Shown: piece after piece, positions 1 to 7,946 of the stretch | Layout of the letters: each line of letters opens with the position of its first letter | Numbering within the stretch: position 1 is the first letter of the stretch | Origin: an uncultured Roseburia sp. | GTDB lineage: Bacteria > Bacillota > Clostridia > Lachnospirales > Lachnospiraceae | DNA: 64,000 nucleotides | Direction of reading: 5' to 3' | Assembly (NCBI GenBank): GCA_947564465.1 | Contig: CANOCV010000007.1 | Span: 16,723 to 80,722 of the forward strand | Program-made: the position numbers and the translations under genes | The notes under the pieces: generated by a model | What the model was told of the DNA's origin: nothing | Seen by the model: only the letters and a program-made list of their open reading frames with translations | Databases searched by the model: none

Positions 1-662
1 GCCAAAAGATGCTGCATTGTTGTATTGGCCGCAATTACAAGCCTGTCAACCTGACACGTACCCGAATATTTTTCTAAAAGCTCATCCATACCCGCAGTAA
101 TATCCTGCCAGATAAGCCGCTTCAGCGCCTCTGCGCAGCCTTCGTTCGCCGCCTTGATTCTGCTCAAAACATCCGCCCCAAATACACGCTGGCTATTATT
201 TTTGGCGACAACCGCCAGGCTTTTTTTGCTGGCTCCATCGACAAGAGACAGCGCGATCGTTGTCGTCCCGATATCGGCGGCTACATCGAAGTGCGTCCCG
301 CCCCGTAAATTTTCCGAAGCCGCTTCTACCGGCGCTTGTCTCACACCGGGCGTTGATATCTCACCTTCCCCGGTATCCGTCAAAAGAATTTCTCCATCGG
401 AAAAAAAGCTGGCGCGGCATAAAAGACGTACGCCGCAATCCAGCTCTTCCTTCGTCAAAAGACGTTTTTCTTCCGGTGTCAATGCCGCTTTCCCCTGTAC
501 AATGCGAAAACGGCATTTTCCGCAGCTGCCGCCTCCGCCGCAGGGATATGTCAGCGCATATCCGCTGCGCCTTAACGCCTTTAGCAGCGTCTCACCGGGA
601 TACTGAAAAATCTCGTTATATTTGTTATCGGTTCGTGAAATGTATATTTTAATTTTAGGCAT
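1..662 (-). CDS. 2Fe-2S ferredoxin/ASKHA-domain protein (RACo-like, DUF4445), C-terminus beyond the left edge
   Basis: The reading frame is open to the window edge, so only the first 220 residues are visible. The ATG at 662 has a GGAG ribosome site seven bases upstream. Residues 41-82 carry a plant-type 2Fe-2S pattern, with Cys41, Cys47, Cys50 and Cys82 (CX5CX2C...C). From about residue 110 a phosphate-binding segment VAADIGTTTIALSLVD marks the ASKHA ATPase fold of DUF4445. Known relatives (RACo/RamA-type) reductively reactivate corrinoid proteins with ATP. It starts 15 bases after the MntP-like gene and probably ends that operon. No corrinoid protein or methyltransferase is visible here, so the partner is unknown. 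Confidence 0.8.
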   Translation of the reverse strand, partial: MPKIKIYISRTDNKYNEIFQYPGETLLKALRRSGYALTYPCGGGGSCGKCRFRIVQGKAALTPEEKRLLTKEELDCGVRLLCRASFFSDGEILLTDTGEGEISTPGVRQAPVEAASENLRGGTHFDVAADIGTTTIALSLVDGASKKSLAVVAKNNSQRVFGADVLSRIKAANEGCAEALKRLIWQDITAGMDELLEKYSGTCQVDRLVIAANTTMQHLL

Positions 663-677
663 AGAACGGCTCCTTTT

Positions 678-1250
678 TTACATATACCGGACAATTACGT
701 CAATTCCGCCTATCACCAGCAGCCCTCCGCCTGCCAGATACGCCTTTGTCTTTTGCTCAAAGCCGAAACGGTATCCGGTATACACTCCAAGTATTACAAC
801 TAAGACAGTAAAAAGCACAATCATCGCCAGCATCAGAAATACATCCACCTTCAAAAAACCAAACGCAATGCCTGTCAGCAGCGTATATATACTCGTAATC
901 GCAGCCATTTTCAAGAAAACCTCTATGCTAAACTTCTCTATTCTGCGCTCAACGACACTGTCGTTTTTCCATGCCTTGAAAATCATGCGCAGTCCAAGAC
1001 ATATAAATATCGCCGATGCAATAATTCTGCCCGTGACAAGCCTTGTATCCTTCAAATCGTAGCGGCACAGGAGACCTGCCAGAAAACTGCCAAGATATAA
1101 AGCTGCCATCTGCCATACGGACAATACCGCACATATAAGAACAAGATGTCTTTTTCTAACGCTGGCCACCAGCGCCCCCTGACATTCCACTGCCGCAAAT
1201 ATGTCCAGTGACAAGCCTACTGTTACAACAAGCGTCTCTATCCAGTTCAT
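678..1250 (-). CDS. MntP/YtaF-like six-helix membrane protein (putative cation efflux)
   Basis: The 190 residues form about six hydrophobic helices with a short cytoplasmic loop in the middle. The first helix reads GLSLDIFAA, which resembles the Asp-containing motif of the manganese exporter MntP. The equivalent motif in the second half (SIYTLLTG) lacks the Asp expected in true MntP, so the substrate may differ or activity may be lost. It is spaced 18 bases from the X10-repeat gene upstream and 15 bases from the RACo-like gene downstream, which suggests one transcript. MntP family membership is inferred from the motif and topology only. Confidence 0.6.
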   Translation of the reverse strand: MNWIETLVVTVGLSLDIFAAVECQGALVASVRKRHLVLICAVLSVWQMAALYLGSFLAGLLCRYDLKDTRLVTGRIIASAIFICLGLRMIFKAWKNDSVVERRIEKFSIEVFLKMAAITSIYTLLTGIAFGFLKVDVFLMLAMIVLFTVLVVILGVYTGYRFGFEQKTKAYLAGGGLLVIGGIDVIVRYM

Positions 1251-1268
1251 ATCAGGCCTCCTTGCACT

Positions 1269-3800
1269 TTACTCCGCTTTTACGGCATCTGTTTTCAGGA
1301 TGAACTTCACACTGCCGTTTATTCCCTCCGCCACTTGGGAAAATGTTGTATAATCTTCTCCTGCCATAGCGTACGCTTCCATTCTGTCTAATAATGATTT
1401 TACATCACCTTGGTAGGTATCTGCAAGCTTTTGTATCGCTTTTTCATTAAATTCTTCCATGCCGTCCGCCAGCTCATTCGAGCCGCTCTCCAGCTTATCT
1501 ACCCCCTCCGTGATCTGCCCCGTTCCGTCTGCAAGCTTAGCCGCGCCGTTATTGAGGGTTTCATTGTTGGATACCAATGTATTGGCTCCCGTCAAAAGCT
1601 GCGAAATCCCTCCGGTCAGCGTAGGAATCGCACCTACAAGATCTCCGGTTCCTTTTGCCAGCGCCGCCGAGCCCGTTACCAGGCTGTAACCCGATTCCTT
1701 ATCCTTTGCCTCAATTCCTTCCGCAACCGTCTGCTTCGCCTCCTCCGCCGCGGTAATTGCCGCCTGTCCGGCCGCTGTCTTTGCGCCCTCATAGGCCGCC
1801 TGCCCGGCTGCCTGTCTTGCCGCGGTCACCGCCGCCTCGCCTGCCGCCGCCTTTGCGCCGGCTATGGCCGCTGACCCGGCTGCCGATCTCGCTCCTGTAA
1901 CGGCCGCTTCCTGAGCCGCACCCTCGGCGCCGCTCTTTGCGGCATCGGCAACCGCGGTTCCGACTTCCCCTGCAACCTGCGACATTCCGCCCATCAGATT
2001 CCCGGTCATTGTATTGATTCCTCCCGTAATCGCAGAATCCGACATTGTCTGGCTCACATATCCGCTCACGGCATTCTGAATCTGTGAAACATACGGCTCC
2101 GTCTGCGCCATTTGAAGCGCCTGCGCCGCTGCCGTAGCCTCGTCAACTCCTGTCGCCATGACTGCCTGCTTAATCTGCTCCACGACCTGCGAAGTGACAA
2201 CCTGCGTATAAATTCCCTGCGCGACCTGTCTTGTATATTCCGTCACGCCATCCGAAATTGTCCCGGACATTCCTCCCAGCTTTTCACTCACCTGCTCCTG
2301 TGCCTGTTTTTTGATATTGTTATAGTAGCTGTTCTCATCGCCCGCATCGCCGAACATATTATCCACGGCTGCCTTTGCCTGCTGTTTGATTGTCTCTGCC
2401 TGCGCATCTACGGCTGCCTCCGCCTGCCCCTTAATTGCCGCCGCCTGCGCGTCCACGGCCGCCTGCGCCTGATTTCTGATCGCCCCGGCCTGCGCATCTA
2501 CGGAACCTGACGCGCTCTTTTGAATCGCGGCCTTCTGCGCGTCAATCGTTGCATCAACCTGCTTTAACAGTGCATTTTTCTCCTTCTCGCTGAATTTCTT
2601 TTTCAGCGTCTTATCCAGCTTTGCAATACCGTCACTGATCGTCTTTGCACTGGAATTCAAGGTATTTGCGCCGTCCACAAGAGATGCGCTGCCGTCGCTT
2701 AAGGTCTTAATTCCAAGACCTAATGTCTTTGTCCCGTCGGTGTAATCTTTAATGCCGTTTTTCAGATCCGAAACACCCTGGGAAAATGTCCCCATGCTCT
2801 CCTTTAGGGTATCAAGCCCCTCCGCCAGCTCGCCGCTTCCGTCCATCAGCTGTCCAGAAGCATCCGTCATTTCATCAATCATATCATCAAGTGCGGACAG
2901 GTCAAATTCTCCGTTTGCGTTTATCGTGCCAAGAATTTCACTTGTAGCCAATGTAATCGTCATGTCAAGCGAGAAATCCTCCACATCAGCCGTCACTTCC
3001 ACATAATCCGGAAAATTCGTCTCCTCCTCGAAGTCCTCCTCTTCGACATTCAGGCTTTCTTTTAGCCCCGGCATCGCCATGCCGACAACTACATTATTCT
3101 TTCCGTCCGAAATAACCTTTCCGTTTGTCACATTTAAATTCGAAAAATTATCCCCGAGTATCATACCTGTCACGACAGTAAACGGCACATACACCTCATA
3201 ATCTTCACCGTCTACGGTCTTTGTTGTTTTCTCGTTATTGGTATAGTCAAAACGGATTGTCACCTTTCCACTCTTTCCTGCCAGCTCCTTCGGCTCAATC
3301 TCTTCCCCGTCCAGATAGTAGGTGATTTTCTCGGAAACCGGCGCCTCCTTCTTCGTCGTACCCTGATAATAAATATCATTTCCTCCGGCCTGCCATGTCA
3401 TCGTATCTCCGCTCTTTTCAAACGCCTCATCCCCTTTTACATTTTCGATTCCTTCCAAATCAGAAGCATCCGATAATGTGTCGCTCTTATCAGGATTCTT
3501 CAGCCAGTCACTCACAATCGTTTCCCTGACCTCGCCTTTTTCATCTGCAATCAGATAAACCGTCTCCTCCTTTCCGACAGTCTTTTCTTCCGACGAGCCT
3601 CCCAGGATATCCTTTATCGCACTCTTAATCTCTTCCTGCGCATCCTCCTGTGTGTCCGTCTCCTCCACAGCCGCATTTTTAGCCGCATTTACGGAATAGA
3701 TTCCCCCTCCGGTTCCCAGCAATGCAACTGTAAGCACGCCTGCCATCACACGGATTATATATTTATGACTAAACTTTCTTTTCAATTCTGAATACTTCAT
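1269..3800 (-). CDS. X10/YhgE-type repeat protein, partner of the MMPL exporter
   Basis: This 843-residue protein has one N-terminal membrane helix (about 16-36), then a beta-rich extracytoplasmic part. The rest is long helical repeats: the glycine-containing X10-type units such as GSGELAEGLDTL, seen before and after two alanine-rich blocks. One block repeats units like AAVDAQAAAIKGQAE about three times. The other repeats AAG-AA---AK about five times. YhgE/Pip-like X10 proteins normally sit next to MMPL transporters, as here (18 bases downstream of mmpL). No C-terminal membrane helix is visible, unlike typical YhgE proteins, so it may form a long periplasm-like coiled rod. Function is inferred from context. 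Confidence 0.7.
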   Translation of the reverse strand: MKYSELKRKFSHKYIIRVMAGVLTVALLGTGGGIYSVNAAKNAAVEETDTQEDAQEEIKSAIKDILGGSSEEKTVGKEETVYLIADEKGEVRETIVSDWLKNPDKSDTLSDASDLEGIENVKGDEAFEKSGDTMTWQAGGNDIYYQGTTKKEAPVSEKITYYLDGEEIEPKELAGKSGKVTIRFDYTNNEKTTKTVDGEDYEVYVPFTVVTGMILGDNFSNLNVTNGKVISDGKNNVVVGMAMPGLKESLNVEEEDFEEETNFPDYVEVTADVEDFSLDMTITLATSEILGTINANGEFDLSALDDMIDEMTDASGQLMDGSGELAEGLDTLKESMGTFSQGVSDLKNGIKDYTDGTKTLGLGIKTLSDGSASLVDGANTLNSSAKTISDGIAKLDKTLKKKFSEKEKNALLKQVDATIDAQKAAIQKSASGSVDAQAGAIRNQAQAAVDAQAAAIKGQAEAAVDAQAETIKQQAKAAVDNMFGDAGDENSYYNNIKKQAQEQVSEKLGGMSGTISDGVTEYTRQVAQGIYTQVVTSQVVEQIKQAVMATGVDEATAAAQALQMAQTEPYVSQIQNAVSGYVSQTMSDSAITGGINTMTGNLMGGMSQVAGEVGTAVADAAKSGAEGAAQEAAVTGARSAAGSAAIAGAKAAAGEAAVTAARQAAGQAAYEGAKTAAGQAAITAAEEAKQTVAEGIEAKDKESGYSLVTGSAALAKGTGDLVGAIPTLTGGISQLLTGANTLVSNNETLNNGAAKLADGTGQITEGVDKLESGSNELADGMEEFNEKAIQKLADTYQGDVKSLLDRMEAYAMAGEDYTTFSQVAEGINGSVKFILKTDAVKAE

Positions 3801-3818
3801 ATTCTTTTCCTCTCTCTC

Positions 3819-5930
3819 TTATTTTGCTGTTTCCGGCTTAAGACCTGTGTTTTTTACTGTTTCCGGCTGAAATCCCTTGCTTGTATGGATAATCAGCTTG
3901 TCAAATACCATAAACATTGTCGGCAGAACGAATGCGACTACAAGCAGACTGATCAATGCGCCTCTCGCAAGCAGACTGCAAAGGGAACTGATCATATCAA
4001 TACTTGAATAGACGCCGACTCCGAAGGTTGCCGCAAAAAAGCTCAATGCGCTGACAAACACTGACTGTAAAGAGCTGTTGAGCGCCTGTGAAACTGCTTC
4101 CTGTTTTCCTGCGCCCTTATGTCTCGCCTTTTTATATTTGTTTGTCATTAAAATCGCATAGTCCACAGTCGCGCCAAGCTGTATCGTGCCGATAACAATG
4201 GATGCAATAAACGGCAGCACTGTTTTCGTATAAGCCGGAATGCCCATATTGATAAAGATCGCAAACTCAATGACCGCCACCAAAATCACCGGAAGAGATA
4301 TGGATTTTAAGACAAGTGCAATAATGGCAAAAATCAATACGATGGATACGGCGCTTACCGTCTTAAAGTCCTTATCCGTTATCGTGATCAGATCCGCCGT
4401 ACACGGAGCCTCGCCAATCAGCATTGCCGTCTCGTCATATCGTTTGATAATCCCCTTAATCGCATCACACTGTGCATTTACCTCATCCGATGCCGTCTTG
4501 TATTCTGACATAATAAAGATGGTCTGCATCTCTCCGTTATCTAAAATCTCCCTTATTCTTTCCGGCATCATTTCCTGCGGAATCAAAGGACCCAAAAACG
4601 CATCCTTCCCAAGCACGGCGGCAATTCCGTCTACCTTCTTAATCTCCTCAATCATCGCAGACGCATCCTTTGATGAGAGATCACTGTCCGCAATGATAAT
4701 GTGGGTTGCTCCCATATCAAAATTTTCTTCCAGCTTATTGTTTGCCTCAACACTTTCCAAATCCTTCGGCAGTGTCCCCGCCAAATCATAATACACGTCT
4801 GTATGCGTGTATCCGTACAGCGCAGGCACAAGGATTATAAAGAACAATACAAGAAACAGCGGATACTTTTTTGTTACAAAGTTACCGATTCTTCCAAGAT
4901 CAGGAATAATCGCTCTGTGCTTTGTCTTTTCTATCGCTCTGTCAAATACAAGAATCATTGACGGCAGTATCGTAACACACCCGATCACGCCTAAGACAAC
5001 GCCCTTTGCCATCACAATTCCAAGGTCCATGCCAAGTGTAAAGGTCATAAAACACATTGCCACAAATCCGGCTACCGTCGTAATGGAACTTCCGACCACC
5101 GAGCTGATTGTATTGGAAATGGCATGCGCCATCGCACGCTTTTTATCCCCCGGAAACCTCTCCTGATTTTCCTGGTAGCTGTGCCAGAGAAAAATCGAAT
5201 AATCCATCGTGACCGCAAGCTGCAAAACAGCCGCCAAGGCCTGCGTAATAAATGACATTTCGCCGGCAATAAAATTCGTTCCGAGGTTATAGATAATCGC
5301 CATTCCGATGCTTAACAGGAAGAATACCGGTATCAGGAAAGAATCCATCGTAACCGCAAGCACAAGAGCCGACAGCCCCGCCGCTATCACGACATACATG
5401 ATTGCCTCGCTGTTACAGATTTTCTTGATATCCGTGATAACCGCGGACATACCGCTTAAGAAACACTGTTTATCCGTAAGCCCCCGAATCTCCTCAATTG
5501 CGTCTAAGGTTTCGTCCGCCGACATAGACGTGTCAAACGTCACGATCATCATTGTCGAGTTTTTCTCCTCGTTGTTAAACGCCTCTTTTATATCCTCCGG
5601 CAGAATATCCATCGGAACCGAGATATCCGCCAATGTGTCATACCAGATAATATCCTTCACATGCGCAACCTGACGCATCTGATCCTCCAGCTTCACCACG
5701 CCTTTTTCATCCATTCCCTCTATCACACAGAGGGAAAACGCTCCCGTCCCAAAATCCTTAAGCAGAATTTCCTGCCCTTCCATTGTCTCAATGTCCTTTG
5801 GCAGATAGGACAGAATATCATAGTTTATTCTGGTACTGAAATATCCGACTGCGGACGGAATCAGCAAAAGAAAGCTGATAATCAGAATCGCCGCCCTGTA
5901 CCTTACAACTTTTTTTCCAAACTTAATCAT
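3819..5930 (-). CDS. MMPL/RND-family exporter
   Basis: The 703-residue protein has the duplicated RND layout: one helix, a large outer loop, five helices, then a repeat of the same plan. The loops hold the typical NYDILSYLPKD and VYYDLAGTLPKD segments, and the helix bundles hold MDYSIFLWHSY and VDYAILMTNKYK, the proton-relay type motifs of MMPL proteins. A strong AAGGAG site precedes the ATG. It is the first gene of a likely four-gene operon. Family members export lipids, drugs or surface polymers; the substrate here is unknown. A palindromic operator and the tetR gene lie directly upstream. Confidence 0.88.
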   Translation of the reverse strand: MIKFGKKVVRYRAAILIISFLLLIPSAVGYFSTRINYDILSYLPKDIETMEGQEILLKDFGTGAFSLCVIEGMDEKGVVKLEDQMRQVAHVKDIIWYDTLADISVPMDILPEDIKEAFNNEEKNSTMMIVTFDTSMSADETLDAIEEIRGLTDKQCFLSGMSAVITDIKKICNSEAIMYVVIAAGLSALVLAVTMDSFLIPVFFLLSIGMAIIYNLGTNFIAGEMSFITQALAAVLQLAVTMDYSIFLWHSYQENQERFPGDKKRAMAHAISNTISSVVGSSITTVAGFVAMCFMTFTLGMDLGIVMAKGVVLGVIGCVTILPSMILVFDRAIEKTKHRAIIPDLGRIGNFVTKKYPLFLVLFFIILVPALYGYTHTDVYYDLAGTLPKDLESVEANNKLEENFDMGATHIIIADSDLSSKDASAMIEEIKKVDGIAAVLGKDAFLGPLIPQEMMPERIREILDNGEMQTIFIMSEYKTASDEVNAQCDAIKGIIKRYDETAMLIGEAPCTADLITITDKDFKTVSAVSIVLIFAIIALVLKSISLPVILVAVIEFAIFINMGIPAYTKTVLPFIASIVIGTIQLGATVDYAILMTNKYKKARHKGAGKQEAVSQALNSSLQSVFVSALSFFAATFGVGVYSSIDMISSLCSLLARGALISLLVVAFVLPTMFMVFDKLIIHTSKGFQPETVKNTGLKPETAK

Positions 5931-5971
5931 CCTTCACACTCCTTACATTTGTTTTACTATTAAGGAGTATA

Positions 5972-6011
5972 AAAAAAGAGATTGAATTTTTAAATATTCA
6001 ATCTCTTTTTT
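5972..6011 (-). terminator. Hairpin terminator after tetR / in the mmpL leader
   Basis: A 16-bp perfect inverted repeat (arms starting AAAAAAGAGATTGAAT) has a short AT loop and a U-run on either strand. It most simply terminates the HD-GYP-tetR transcript. If the mmpL promoter overlaps the palindrome at 6054-6081, the hairpin would lie in the mmpL leader and could act as an attenuator. Confidence 0.7.
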
Positions 6012-6053
6012 ATGTATTTCAAAAATATACATTTTTTGTGTTTTGTCTTTTTA

Positions 6054-6081
6054 AATATACAAATCAGTTCATTTGTATATT
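6054..6081. promoter_or_regulatory. 28-bp palindromic operator, probably for the adjacent TetR regulator
   Basis: AATATACAAAT, six bases, then ATTTGTATATT form a perfect 11-bp inverted repeat. It begins one base past the tetR stop codon and lies about 125 bases upstream of mmpL. Size and symmetry fit a TetR dimer site. Binding by this particular TetR is inferred from position. Confidence 0.65.
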
Positions 6082-6082
6082 C

Positions 6083-6649
6083 CTATATATCTTTTAGAAT
6101 ATCTTCTATGGAATGACGTATCATATAGTCATAGGTATCGGCCATATCCTGAACCGACACATTCATCCCTGTCCTCATCCACCTTAAAACGAGGAAGCTT
6201 AGGGACTGTGCATGATACTCGGCGATCAGCCCGGGATCAATCCACGGATGAACGCTTTTCTTTCCGGTGGCCTTCCCCAAAAGCACCTCCAGCAATACAT
6301 TTTTTATGCACTCCTTTGTGATATTCTCAATGGAATTCTGCCCCTCTAAACGGCAGACCTTCGTATAGAATTTTTTATCCTTCTCTATTGTAGAAAACAG
6401 AAGTATCAGCGCCTGCGGCACCATTCCATTCCACAGCATCGGCTTGATCGGCTCTAGCAGCTCGGTCATAATAATCCATTCCAAAAGCTCATACTTATCC
6501 TGAAAGTGATTATAAAATGTCGGACGTATAACGCCTGCCTTATCTGTAATCTCTTTTATCGTTATTTTTTCTATTGGATGGTCTTCCGCCAGTTCCTTTA
6601 AGCTCTCTGCCAGTAATAGATCCACTGTGCTCCTACCCTGACCCGTCAT
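6083..6649 (-). CDS. TetR/AcrR-family transcriptional regulator
   Basis: The 188-residue protein has an N-terminal helix-turn-helix (about 25-60; ITIKEITDKAGV then PTFYNHFQDKYEL) typical of TetR. The C-terminal half resembles the TetR_C_7/DhaS-like group, with hydrophobic helices and a Trp-rich segment. It follows the HD-GYP gene by 11 bases on the same strand and so is probably co-transcribed with it. It precedes the MMPL operon, with a palindrome in between, so it most likely represses that exporter. The ligand is unknown. Confidence 0.88.
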   Translation of the reverse strand: MTGQGRSTVDLLLAESLKELAEDHPIEKITIKEITDKAGVIRPTFYNHFQDKYELLEWIIMTELLEPIKPMLWNGMVPQALILLFSTIEKDKKFYTKVCRLEGQNSIENITKECIKNVLLEVLLGKATGKKSVHPWIDPGLIAEYHAQSLSFLVLRWMRTGMNVSVQDMADTYDYMIRHSIEDILKDI

Positions 6650-6660
6650 AAATACCTCAC

Positions 6661-7707
6661 CTACACTACCAGACGAACAATCGTGATATTTCTCGCATTT
6701 CTATCCTGATTCAGATTGATAATCTCGCCGGTTTCCAGAAGCTTCACAACCGGACGCAAAACAAAATTCGGAAAATTCTTTGTGACAACCGCACGCCGTT
6801 CATCTGAGAGCACAACCTCACAGCCCACCGGATAAACTGCAACCCACTTCAAAAACACTTCCACCAGCTTAGGGTCAAATTCGCTTCCGCACATCGCCAT
6901 AATATATTCTATCGCATCGGACGGCGGCAGCATATCACGATAAGGCCGCTTCGATGTCATTGCGTCAAATACATCCGCCAGCTTAATAATCCTTGCAAAA
7001 ATACTGATTTCAAGACCTGACTTTCGCATCGGATATCCCTCACCGTTATAACACTCATGATGCTCTAACACTGCGGTAGCAACCTCCGGTGTGAAATCAT
7101 AATGCTTCATCAAAAACTCATATCCGAGCTTTGGATGCTGAAGCATAATATGGCGCTCCTCCTCACGAAGCGGACGCTTCGCATTCAGGATATCATCCTC
7201 TAAAAACTTTTTCCCGATATCATGCAGCAGAGCCGCCATCGTCAAAATCCGAAGCTCCGGTTCTTCCATCCCGTAACGCACACCAATCACTGCGGACAAC
7301 ACGGCAACGTTGACTGAATGATAGAAGGTGTAATCATCATACGCTTTCAGATCCATCATATTATACATGATATCACCGTCGCTTAAAACTTCCTCCACAA
7401 CATCCACAACAAGCTCCATAAGCCTCTGCTCTCTCGCCGCTTCATCTTCCTCTGTTCCCGTAAAAAGACTGTGTACCATATTGAGCGCGCGGCTTCTAAT
7501 CTTTGGTTTCATCAGCTGGTTAAGCTCTATATCTTTGGAGAAATCATCTTTAATATAAACTCCGTGAAATCCCATTTTCTTCAAGTTCCTGATATGGTCA
7601 GGATTCAGCTCCTCATTTCCCGCCAAAAGCATGCGGCCTTCACCGTCAAATATATCCTGCCCCAGTATCATTCTATCTTTTAATTTTTCTATTGGAAGAT
7701 ATCTCAT
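6661..7707 (-). CDS. HD-GYP domain protein, likely c-di-GMP phosphodiesterase
   Basis: Residues 1-90 form an uncharacterised N-terminal domain. The HD-GYP domain follows with His130, the metal pair in LHDIGK (162-166), His191, the HHE pair at 216-218 and the GYP triad at 224-226. All metal and substrate residues of active enzymes appear present, so hydrolysis of cyclic di-GMP is expected. The last 60 residues form a small beta-rich domain, common in Firmicute HD-GYP proteins. An AAAGGAG site precedes the ATG, and a good sigma-A promoter lies about 70 bases upstream. Two diguanylate cyclases occur elsewhere in the window. Confidence 0.88.
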   Translation of the reverse strand: MRYLPIEKLKDRMILGQDIFDGEGRMLLAGNEELNPDHIRNLKKMGFHGVYIKDDFSKDIELNQLMKPKIRSRALNMVHSLFTGTEEDEAAREQRLMELVVDVVEEVLSDGDIMYNMMDLKAYDDYTFYHSVNVAVLSAVIGVRYGMEEPELRILTMAALLHDIGKKFLEDDILNAKRPLREEERHIMLQHPKLGYEFLMKHYDFTPEVATAVLEHHECYNGEGYPMRKSGLEISIFARIIKLADVFDAMTSKRPYRDMLPPSDAIEYIMAMCGSEFDPKLVEVFLKWVAVYPVGCEVVLSDERRAVVTKNFPNFVLRPVVKLLETGEIINLNQDRNARNITIVRLVV

Positions 7708-7774
7708 CGGTTACTCCTTTTCACTCCACAGTGCTTTCCACTGTGTCTTTTCAAACACAAATCCCTGCACGCAT

Positions 7775-7803
7775 ATTTTAAACCATTTTTTAGCCAAATA
7801 CAA
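7775..7803 (-). promoter_or_regulatory. Sigma-A promoter of the HD-GYP/tetR unit
   Basis: On the minus strand TTGTAT is followed after 17 bases by TAAAAT. In the leader, at 7727-7745, a CACAGTG/CACTGTG hairpin lies just upstream of the ribosome site. I see no match to a known riboswitch there. Confidence 0.6.
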
Positions 7804-7946
7804 TCATTTTCGCATAGTTATGTGAATTGTATTACGGTTCAGCCGGAATATGAGACTGGACGCCGGAGGGAGGGACGATATGTTATCCCTGTCTGCGGTG
7901 ATCTATATTGTCCTGCTTTCCGATGTCCGTCTCTCTAACTAAGCTT

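Noticed and set aside
154..652. Two overlapping plus-strand open frames at the left edge
   Set aside because: They are antisense to the RACo-like gene, which has clear Fe-S and ASKHA motifs and a good ribosome site. Neither plus frame has any motif.
1410..3006. Several plus-strand frames opposite the X10-repeat gene
   Set aside because: They mirror the repetitive alanine and glycine codons of the real gene and show low-complexity Cys/Arg/Leu products.
7727..7745. A cyclic-di-GMP riboswitch in the HD-GYP leader
   Set aside because: Only one short hairpin is present; the conserved GEMM core bases are not seen.
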